A DNA stretch of 64,000 bases. It comes from Enterococcus alishanensis (GTDB lineage Bacteria > Bacillota > Bacilli > Lactobacillales > Enterococcaceae). This document shows positions 57,759 to 64,000 of this stretch, one piece after another. Position 1 is the first letter of the stretch. Each line of letters starts with the position of its first letter. The stretch lies in the NCBI RefSeq assembly GCF_019218635.1, contig NZ_JAHUZB010000004.1, positions 1-64,000 of the forward strand, written 5' to 3'. The notes under the pieces are model-generated. The model searched no databases. It was not told the DNA's origin and was given only the letters and a program-made list of their open reading frames with translations. The position numbers were made by a program, and so were the translations under genes.

Positions 57759-58628
57759 TTATTCCCCTTTCAACGCTTCAACAATATTGCGAGCAGGTAA
57801 AATAGTGATTAAGAAATCACGGTACTCTTTAGAAGCCCGCCAAGAATTTCTCGTTTTGGCATCTAACAGACATTTTTCTCCAATTTCCTTTAATACCTCA
57901 TCGGTAATTTCTTTTCCTTTAGCATATTCTTCAGCTTGGCGCATTCTAATTGGTGTTGGTCCAGCAACACCAAAGCAAATGCGAACATCTTCGATTACAC
58001 CAGCATCATGCTTAATGATGGTTGCACAGCTTAAATTCGCAATATCTAAAGCTTTTCGTTGAGCAAATTTTGTATAGCCACCTAAATAGCCAGCATAATC
58101 TTCTTTTTTAATTTTGATTTTTACTAAGATTTCACCAGGATTTAAATCCACCCAGCCAGCACCTTTATAAAAATCATGAATTGACACATTTTTCACGCCA
58201 TCAAGGGAATGGATTTCCAAAATGGCATTATGGCAAAATAGCGTCGGTGCACTATCAGCCGAGGTCGCACCATTACAGACATTCCCACCAATCGTTCCCG
58301 CATTTCTAGTTTGCGGACCTCCGACAGTTGAACAAGCATAGCTTAAGAGCGGTGCGCATTTTTGTACGATTGGATTTTTTTCAATTTGAGTAAAAGAATT
58401 TAAGGCACCGATTACTAAAGTTTCCTCTTCATCTAAATAAACACCTTGCATTTCTTCAATTCGAGTAACGCCAATCAACTGTGTATTAACAAAATCTTCT
58501 TTACGCTCACGAGATTTTACTAAAACGTCTGTGCCGCCAGCGATAATTCGCGCGTTAGGATCTTGTTTAGTTATTTCAAAAACATCTTGCAAATTAGTTG
58601 CTTCATGGTATCCAGTGATGTCATACAT
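57759..58628 (-). CDS. xanthine dehydrogenase-type molybdenum hydroxylase, FAD subunit
   Basis: FAD-binding subunit of 289 residues. The flavin loops are IIAGGTDVLVKSRER (about 34-48) and TVGGPQTRNAGTIGGNVCNG (about 101-120), followed by the CO dehydrogenase flavoprotein C-terminal domain (about 175-289: FAQRKALDIANLSCA). It passes electrons to NAD or another acceptor. GAGGGG precedes the ATG, 18 bases after the large-subunit gene. Confidence 0.93.
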   Translation of the reverse strand: MYDITGYHEATNLQDVFEITKQDPNARIIAGGTDVLVKSRERKEDFVNTQLIGVTRIEEMQGVYLDEEETLVIGALNSFTQIEKNPIVQKCAPLLSYACSTVGGPQTRNAGTIGGNVCNGATSADSAPTLFCHNAILEIHSLDGVKNVSIHDFYKGAGWVDLNPGEILVKIKIKKEDYAGYLGGYTKFAQRKALDIANLSCATIIKHDAGVIEDVRICFGVAGPTPIRMRQAEEYAKGKEITDEVLKEIGEKCLLDAKTRNSWRASKEYRDFLITILPARNIVEALKGE

Positions 58629-58646
58629 TTCGCTTTCCCCTCTTTT

Positions 58647-60965
58647 CTATTTAGCGTCTGCTTGATTTTTGACTGTAATGACATTGTTTTCTTTCATATG
58701 TTCAAATACTCTTTGTGTCGACAATGGAATGTCATTGATTGCAACATTTGTCGCATTCTTAACGGCATTTCGAATCGCTTGTGCTGGTGAGTTCATTGGG
58801 TTTTCCCCCAAAGCTTTATTGCCAAACGGTGCCAATGGATCCATTTCTTCTACAAATTCAAAGTCTAATTCTGGTAAATCCATCGTAGTCGGAATTTTAT
58901 AATCCAATAAATTATTGTTCAGTGGTTTGCCTTTTTCGTTGTAGCGCAGTCCTTCACTTAAACCATAAGCAATTCCCATCGCCATACCGCCTTCAACTTG
59001 CCCACCAGCTAATTTTGGATTAATAATTTTTCCGGAATCATGGACATTCATAACACTTAATAAATCAACTTTACCAGTTTCTACGTCGACTTCTACTTCC
59101 GCGAAGGTACAACCAGAAGCATATGCATTATGATGAATATTTACAGCAGACTCTGCAACGATTGATTGACCATGCTGCATGTCATAAAACGATGCTAATG
59201 CTAAGTCAGCTAAGCTAGTAACTACTTCACCGTCATAAGCATAAATAATTTGTGAATCAACAATATCTAAATATTCTGGACGAACATCATAAATGTCTGA
59301 AGCTCTTTCAACAATTTTTTGTTTCATTTCTTCTGCCGCTTCACGAACAGCAAATCCCGTAATATAACTTTGACGAGAAGCATAAGCGCCTGTATCAAAA
59401 GGATCTACATCCGTATCGGTCATGAAGTCACGAATTACATGATTTGTTGGTACGCCCAAAATTTCGGCTGCCATTTGAGAAAAGGCTGTATCGGCACCTT
59501 GACCAATTTCTGTTGCACCTAGCATTAGTTTAAAACGTCCATCTTGAATTAAGATTAGGCGGGCACCTGAAACTTCTAACCCAAAAGGATAAGTTCCTGA
59601 GCCGTAAGAGAAGCTACCAACACCAACACCACGACGTTTTGAACCAGATTTATAATTCAAACTATCTTTTAATTTTCGATCCCATTCAAATGCTTCCCGG
59701 CCTTTTTTCAAACATTCTTCAATCAAGAAATTTTTCTGTTTGATTTTACTGATGGTATTTTTGAAATTATCTGGCTGAGCATTCATCATTCTAAATTCAA
59801 TCGGATCCATTCCGATTTTTTCTGCCGCATCATCAATTATTGATTCTAATGCGTACATAACTTGTGGAATTCCATATCCACGCATTGCACCAGCAGTGGC
59901 AATATTTGTATAAACTGTTTTTGCTGCATATCTTAAAGCATCTGATTTATATAAAGCATGGATAAAGGTCCCACCTTTACCACCAATTGAATGTCCGTGA
60001 GAGGCATACCCCCCTTGATTTGAATAAACATCAAAATCTATCGCAGTAATATGACCATCTTTATTTACCCCGATTTGCACATCATAATCAATCGCATGGC
60101 GTGTTCTAGTAAAGGCCAAAGATTCTTCTCGAGTAATCGCTAATTGAACGGGACGTCCGCCACAAGCCATCGTCATCGCTACTGCTAATGGTTCAATCGT
60201 AACGTCTTGTTTATTCCCAAAACCGCCTCCGATGAATGGTTTTTTCACTCGGAATTGTGACCAGGGCATGCCCATTGCTTCACCAATAATTCGGCGACAA
60301 ATATGAGGGATTTGCGTGGAACTAATACAAGTCCAACGTTGATCTTCACTCTGATAAGCAATCGCCACTTGGTTCTCCATATGAACGTGTTGCTGAACAC
60401 CTGTACTAAAATGTTCCTTTAAGACATAATCAGCTTTAGCTAACTCTTCTTCTACATCGCCAAAACCAACTTTTGTGTTAGCGATTACATTATCGCGTTC
60501 TTTATGGATCCGCATTGCGCCTTCTGCCATTGACTCTTTTGGTGATAGATAAACTGGATACTCTTCATAAGTGACTTTAATTTTTTCAGCTGCTTGAACC
60601 GCCTGTAATTCTGTTTTCGCAACCACCGCTGCTATTTCTTCACCATACACACGAACATCTCTAGTTAAAATTAAACGGTCAGCAACATCACGCTTTTCTG
60701 GAATCATATTGTAAGGATGTCCAGCAGTAGCGAATTGATTTTGCGGCATATCCTCAGGTAAAAGAATTTTCACCACACCAGGCATTTTTTCTGCTTCAGA
60801 AATATCAAATTCCAGCACTCGGCCGTGGGCAATTGTTGAACGAACAATTTTTCCATGCAACATATTTTGAACTGGAAAATCAGCTGTAAACATTGCTGTT
60901 CCTTTGACTTTGGAAATCGCATCCCAACGTGTCTCAGATTGCCCAATCGCACCTTTTTTCTCCAT
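58647..60965 (-). CDS. xanthine dehydrogenase-type molybdenum hydroxylase, molybdopterin subunit
   Basis: Large catalytic subunit of about 772 residues. The aldehyde oxidase/xanthine dehydrogenase a/b hammerhead domain is at about 15-125 (DAISKVKGTAMFTADF). Cofactor-binding segments include KPFIGGGFGNKQD (about 235), AGAMRGYGIPQ (about 345) and GATEIGQGADTAFSQMAAEILG (about 500). A candidate catalytic Glu lies in FGNKALGENPMNSPAQAI near 735. ATG at 60965 is chosen for GGAGG upstream. Homologues in Enterococcus include a selenium-dependent enzyme; no selenium or cofactor genes lie nearby, so maturation genes must be elsewhere. Purine hydroxylation is supported by the adjacent permease, but the substrate is not fixed by sequence. 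Confidence 0.92.
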   Translation of the reverse strand: MEKKGAIGQSETRWDAISKVKGTAMFTADFPVQNMLHGKIVRSTIAHGRVLEFDISEAEKMPGVVKILLPEDMPQNQFATAGHPYNMIPEKRDVADRLILTRDVRVYGEEIAAVVAKTELQAVQAAEKIKVTYEEYPVYLSPKESMAEGAMRIHKERDNVIANTKVGFGDVEEELAKADYVLKEHFSTGVQQHVHMENQVAIAYQSEDQRWTCISSTQIPHICRRIIGEAMGMPWSQFRVKKPFIGGGFGNKQDVTIEPLAVAMTMACGGRPVQLAITREESLAFTRTRHAIDYDVQIGVNKDGHITAIDFDVYSNQGGYASHGHSIGGKGGTFIHALYKSDALRYAAKTVYTNIATAGAMRGYGIPQVMYALESIIDDAAEKIGMDPIEFRMMNAQPDNFKNTISKIKQKNFLIEECLKKGREAFEWDRKLKDSLNYKSGSKRRGVGVGSFSYGSGTYPFGLEVSGARLILIQDGRFKLMLGATEIGQGADTAFSQMAAEILGVPTNHVIRDFMTDTDVDPFDTGAYASRQSYITGFAVREAAEEMKQKIVERASDIYDVRPEYLDIVDSQIIYAYDGEVVTSLADLALASFYDMQHGQSIVAESAVNIHHNAYASGCTFAEVEVDVETGKVDLLSVMNVHDSGKIINPKLAGGQVEGGMAMGIAYGLSEGLRYNEKGKPLNNNLLDYKIPTTMDLPELDFEFVEEMDPLAPFGNKALGENPMNSPAQAIRNAVKNATNVAINDIPLSTQRVFEHMKENNVITVKNQADAK

Positions 60966-61041
60966 TATCGTTTCCTCCATTCTCAATCACAATATTTTGA
61001 ATTTCAAAAAAAAAATTTTTAGGGACGAAGTTAAAAATAAT

Positions 61042-61063
61042 AGGTACATTTGCAACTGTACCT
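61042..61063 (-). promoter_or_regulatory. hairpin in the xanthine operon leader
   Basis: AGGTACA and TGTACCT (61042-61048 and 61057-61063) form a 7-bp stem with an 8-base loop, about 23 bases downstream of the predicted transcription start. An interrupted T-rich stretch follows some 40 bases later on the minus strand. I do not see the conserved purine-riboswitch core. Confidence 0.45.
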
Positions 61064-61092
61064 GATAAAAATAATATTTTTTCTACAAATAA

Positions 61093-61121
61093 ATTTTATC
61101 ATGGCTTTTCTTTAAAAACAA
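61093..61121 (-). promoter_or_regulatory. promoter of the xanthine operon
   Basis: On the minus strand TTGTTT (61121-61116), a 17-base spacer and TAAAAT (61098-61093) with a TGA just before it (extended -10). Predicted transcript start is near 61086, about 120 bases before the ATG. An inverted repeat (GATTTATTTT/AAAATAAATC, 61148-61157 and 61187-61196) lies upstream and could bind a regulator. The remainder of the gap to 61412 is AT-rich with nothing recognised. Confidence 0.7.
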
Positions 61122-61412
61122 TTGATTTTAGAATGGTGATAGATAACGATTTATTTTCAACAATTATTAATTATTAAAAATAAATCAATTAAAAAAACTG
61201 AATTAACAGGGATTCTGATGTTATTTTTTCTAATTCATTTGTTAAACCGACTAATTAAATTACGGATCATATTTTAAAACGACCGCTTTAAAAACGCTTT
61301 CAATAACCATTTTTTTATTTTTAGAAATCTTATTTCGCAATGACAAAATGTTACTTACTAATTTTTTATTTAGTTATTGAAAAATTTTTATAGTTATTAG
61401 AGAATTATTCTC

Positions 61413-61460
61413 AAATAAAAAAAATTGCATTATAGCTATCTTTTTCAGCTATAACGCAAT
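61413..61460 (-). terminator. rho-independent terminator of rel-dtd
   Basis: ATTGCGTTATAGCT and AGCTATAATGCAAT (minus strand, 61460-61424) form a 14-bp stem with one wobble and a 9-base loop, followed by TTTTTTTATTTG, 7 bases after the dtd stop. Confidence 0.92.
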
Positions 61461-61467
61461 TAAATTT

Positions 61468-61914
61468 TTATTTATCTCGGGTATCAAAAAGAATCGTGAC
61501 TGGTCCATCGTTGATTAAAGAAACTGCCATATCCGCCCCGAATTTTCCCGTTTCAACAGTTAAGTCTGCATTACGAAGTCCTTCATTAAAGTATTCGTAT
61601 AAAGGAATCGCCGTCTCAGGACGAGCTGCTTTGACAAAGCTTGGTCTTTTTCCTTTTTTTGTATCCGCATGTAAGGTGAATTGTGAAATACTTAAGATAC
61701 TACCACCAACATCTTTCAATCCCAAGTTCATTTTACCTTCGTCATCTTCAAATACTCTTAAAGTTGAAATTTTTCGGACTAAATAATCGGCATCCTCTTT
61801 CGTATCTTCTTGATGAACACCTAGTAAAATCATAAAGCCTTTACCAATTTTTCCAACTGTTTCACCGTCAATCGCTACTTCAGCTTGACTGACTCGTTGA
61901 ATAACTGCCCGCAT
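61468..61914 (-). CDS. dtd: D-aminoacyl-tRNA deacylase
   Basis: Protein of 148 residues that hydrolyses D-amino acids (and glycine) wrongly attached to tRNA. The N-terminus [18 protein letters not shown], the motif [19 protein letters not shown] (about residues 76-95) with SQF catalytic Ser/Gln region, and [22 protein letters not shown] near the C-terminus (cross-subunit GP motif) are all present. ATG at 61914 follows GGAGGAAAG. It lies about 34 bases downstream of rel, the usual pairing in Bacillota. Confidence 0.96.
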   Translation of the reverse strand: MRAVIQRVSQAEVAIDGETVGKIGKGFMILLGVHQEDTKEDADYLVRKISTLRVFEDDEGKMNLGLKDVGGSILSISQFTLHADTKKGKRPSFVKAARPETAIPLYEYFNEGLRNADLTVETGKFGADMAVSLINDGPVTILFDTRDK

Positions 61915-61948
61915 CTCTTTCCTCCTCATTCATTTTTCATGACAAGAT

Positions 61949-64000
61949 TTAGCCATTTGTTCGCTTCACACTATATACATCGGGAATAGTTTTAATTTTA
62001 TCCACGATATTATATAAGTGAGTCACGTTTTGAATTTTGAAAGTTAATTTGATCATGGCTAATTTATCTTTGGTTGGTTTGGCTTCTACGCTGACTAATT
62101 TTTTCGTTAAGCCGGAAACAATATTTAAGACATCATTTAGCAAGCCTTCTCGATTAAAGCCGTAAATCTCTAGATCAGCATTATATTCTTGTACCGTATT
62201 AGAAGTATCTTCCCATTCCACTTCAATTAACCGTTCCTGAACATCTTTTTGGTTCGTGATGTTCGGGCAGTCGGTACGATGAATCGATATTCCTCGACCT
62301 TTGGTAATGTAGCCAACAATTTGATCACCAGGAACTGGATTACAACAGTGGCTAATCCGAATCAATAGATTTTCAATCCCTTGAATGACGATGCCGCCTT
62401 CATGGCGCACCTTGATTCGTTCTGGTTCTTTTTTCGGTGGATTATTTACAATTTCATCTACAGTTTCTCGTTGTTTTTGTTTCTGTTGTTCACGGCGTTC
62501 CTTTTCCGTCAGACGATTGGTAAAGGTTAGTGGACTAATTTCACCAAAACCGACTGCTGCATACAAATCATCTTCACTATGGAAATTGAACTTATCCAAA
62601 GCTACAGCCATTTTTTCTTTCGTTAACATTTCTTTACTATTGAAACCTAACTCTGCGATACATTTTAAAACGGCATCATGACCTTTAATAATATTTTCTT
62701 CGCGGTCTTGGGTTTTAAAGAATCGTTTGATTTTATTTCTGGCTTTACTAGTTTTCACCATGCTTAACCAGTCACGACTTGGACCAAAGGAATTTGGTGA
62801 AGTCATGATTTCAATAATATCGCCGTTTTTCAATTTGTAATCCAATTGCACCATCTTGCCATTTACTTTAGCACCAGTTGTTTTATTCCCAACATCGGTA
62901 TGAATACTAAACGCAAAGTCCAGTGGTCCTGAACCTTTTGGTAATTCAGTTACATCACCTTTTGGTGTGAAGACATAAACTTTATCAGCAAAAATATCGC
63001 CTTTAACGCCTTCCATAAATTCAGAAGCATCATAACTTTCGTCCTGTAGTTCAATAATTTCTCTGAACCAATCCAATTGACGATTGTCGTTATTTTCTTC
63101 TTGCTTATCAGTTTTTCCTTCTTTATAAGCCCAGTGCGCCGCTACCCCGAACTCAGCAATTTGATGCATTTCATGGGTTCTAATTTGCACTTCGACTGGA
63201 TTGCCACTCGGTCCGATAATCGTTGTATGCAAAGATTGATACATATTAGCTTTTGGCATCGCAATATAGTCTTTAAAACGACCTGGCATTGGTTTCCATT
63301 GGGTATGAATCGCACCAAGTACAGCGTAACAATCTTTGATGGAATCAACTATTACTCGAATCGCTAACAAGTCATAAATTTCTTCAAACTGTTTCTTTTG
63401 ATCTCGCATTTTCCGATAGATTGAATAAATATGTTTGGGGCGACCATAAATATCGCCTTCAATACCTAATTCTTTGGTAGCTTTTTTTATTTCTTCAACA
63501 GCTTCATCGACATACGAAACTCGTTCTTCCCGCTTTGATTGCATCAAATGAACAATCCGATAATATTGTTTCGGATTTAAATAGCGTAAAGAAGTATCTT
63601 CCAGTTCCCATTTAATCCGGCTCATCCCTAAACGATCTGCCAATGGAGCATAAATTTCCAATGTTTCCCGGGCAATTCGGCGTTGCTTATCATCTCGTAA
63701 AAATTTCAAAGTCCGCATATTATGTAAACGGTCAGCCAGTTTTACCATGATTACACGCAAGTCTTGTGCCATCGCTAATAACATTTTGCGGTGATTTTCA
63801 GCTAATTGCTCTTCATGAGATTTATATTTAATTTTCCCTAGTTTTGTCACGCCATCAACTAATAAGGCTACGTCTGCACCAAATTCATTTTTCAAATCTT
63901 CTAAGGTGACTTCGGTATCTTCGACTACATCATGTAAAAATCCGGTCGCAACTGTATGGGGATCCATATGTAAATCCGCTAAAATTCCCGCCACTTGAAT
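61949..64000 (-). CDS. rel: bifunctional (p)ppGpp synthetase/hydrolase Rel, N-terminus beyond the window
   Basis: The 3' part of rel, running off the window end. The frame is open to 64000 (upstream of the first in-frame ATG it reads IQV, as in the HPIQVAGILADL motif), so about 50-60 N-terminal residues are missing. Visible domains: HD hydrolase with LHDVVEDT and LADRLHNMRTL; synthetase with YGRPKHIYSIYRKM and DLLAIRVIVDSIKDCYAVLG; TGS with VYVFTPKGDVTELP; a helical/zinc-finger-like region with HCCNPVPGDQIVGYIT; and a C-terminal ACT domain. It controls the stringent response through (p)ppGpp synthesis and breakdown, and is followed by dtd and a terminator. Confidence 0.95.
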   Translation of the reverse strand: MQVAGILADLHMDPHTVATGFLHDVVEDTEVTLEDLKNEFGADVALLVDGVTKLGKIKYKSHEEQLAENHRKMLLAMAQDLRVIMVKLADRLHNMRTLKFLRDDKQRRIARETLEIYAPLADRLGMSRIKWELEDTSLRYLNPKQYYRIVHLMQSKREERVSYVDEAVEEIKKATKELGIEGDIYGRPKHIYSIYRKMRDQKKQFEEIYDLLAIRVIVDSIKDCYAVLGAIHTQWKPMPGRFKDYIAMPKANMYQSLHTTIIGPSGNPVEVQIRTHEMHQIAEFGVAAHWAYKEGKTDKQEENNDNRQLDWFREIIELQDESYDASEFMEGVKGDIFADKVYVFTPKGDVTELPKGSGPLDFAFSIHTDVGNKTTGAKVNGKMVQLDYKLKNGDIIEIMTSPNSFGPSRDWLSMVKTSKARNKIKRFFKTQDREENIIKGHDAVLKCIAELGFNSKEMLTKEKMAVALDKFNFHSEDDLYAAVGFGEISPLTFTNRLTEKERREQQKQKQRETVDEIVNNPPKKEPERIKVRHEGGIVIQGIENLLIRISHCCNPVPGDQIVGYITKGRGISIHRTDCPNITNQKDVQERLIEVEWEDTSNTVQEYNADLEIYGFNREGLLNDVLNIVSGLTKKLVSVEAKPTKDKLAMIKLTFKIQNVTHLYNIVDKIKTIPDVYSVKRTNG

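Noticed and set aside
61021-61080. Purine riboswitch in the xanthine operon leader
   Set aside because: There is one hairpin only; the conserved three-way-junction core sequences of purine riboswitches are not visible.

Overview
The window is low-GC (roughly 35%) Gram-positive DNA. Gene content points to an Enterococcus-like member of the Lactobacillales: tatD-rnmV-ksgA in enterococcal style, WxL surface-protein (csc) genes, LPXTG proteins, an ECF vitamin transporter, and rel-dtd at the edge. The genus is inferred from gene content only. Almost all genes lie on the minus strand.

1-16.4 kb, giant adhesin region. A secreted pectate-lyase-like protein (31-2136) lies next to a 3882-residue serine-rich repeat adhesin (2558-14206). 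The adhesin has a KxYKxGKxW signal peptide, about 2740 residues of Ser-rich repeats and an LPQTG anchor. A 550-bp AT-rich divergent region separates it from a secreted Ig-like protein and a small membrane protein on the plus strand.

16.5-30.5 kb, accessory Sec and glycosylation operon. In transcription order: secA2, secY2, asp1, asp2, asp3, gtfA, a short gtfB, a candidate asp4, an HTH regulator of Rgg-like layout, a Gtf3/galactofuranosyltransferase-like enzyme, a coiled-coil protein and glf (UDP-galactopyranose mutase). These genes overlap or nearly touch. The simplest reading is that GtfA/GtfB put GlcNAc on the adhesin, Gtf3 (perhaps using UDP-galactofuranose made by Glf) extends the glycan, Asp1-3 handle and modify the adhesin, and SecA2/SecY2 export it. 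The embedded regulator, the galactofuranose genes, the short GtfB and the absence of a visible asp5 make the locus unusual.

31-44 kb, mostly housekeeping. asd, an esterase, DUF2922/DUF1659 proteins, a probable niacin ECF S-component (niaX) under a clear inverted-repeat operator, trhO, a DUF3089 hydrolase, ksgA-rnmV-tatD, a membrane protein, an orphan second Gtf3-like transferase, metG and fumC.

44-55.5 kb, WxL/csc operon. A small IPKTG-anchored protein with an apparent ATT start, two WxL proteins, a 1641-residue WxL protein, a third small WxL protein, a DUF916/DUF3324 membrane protein, a class A-like sortase, a Lys-rich secreted protein and an Mga-like regulator. A perfect 19-bp palindrome sits just upstream.

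55.7-61.1 kb, purine use. A three-subunit molybdenum hydroxylase of the xanthine dehydrogenase type plus a purine permease, in one operon with a recognisable promoter. 61.4-64 kb: dtd and the 3' part of rel, which runs off the window.

No tRNA, rRNA, CRISPR array, insertion sequence or prophage was recognised.
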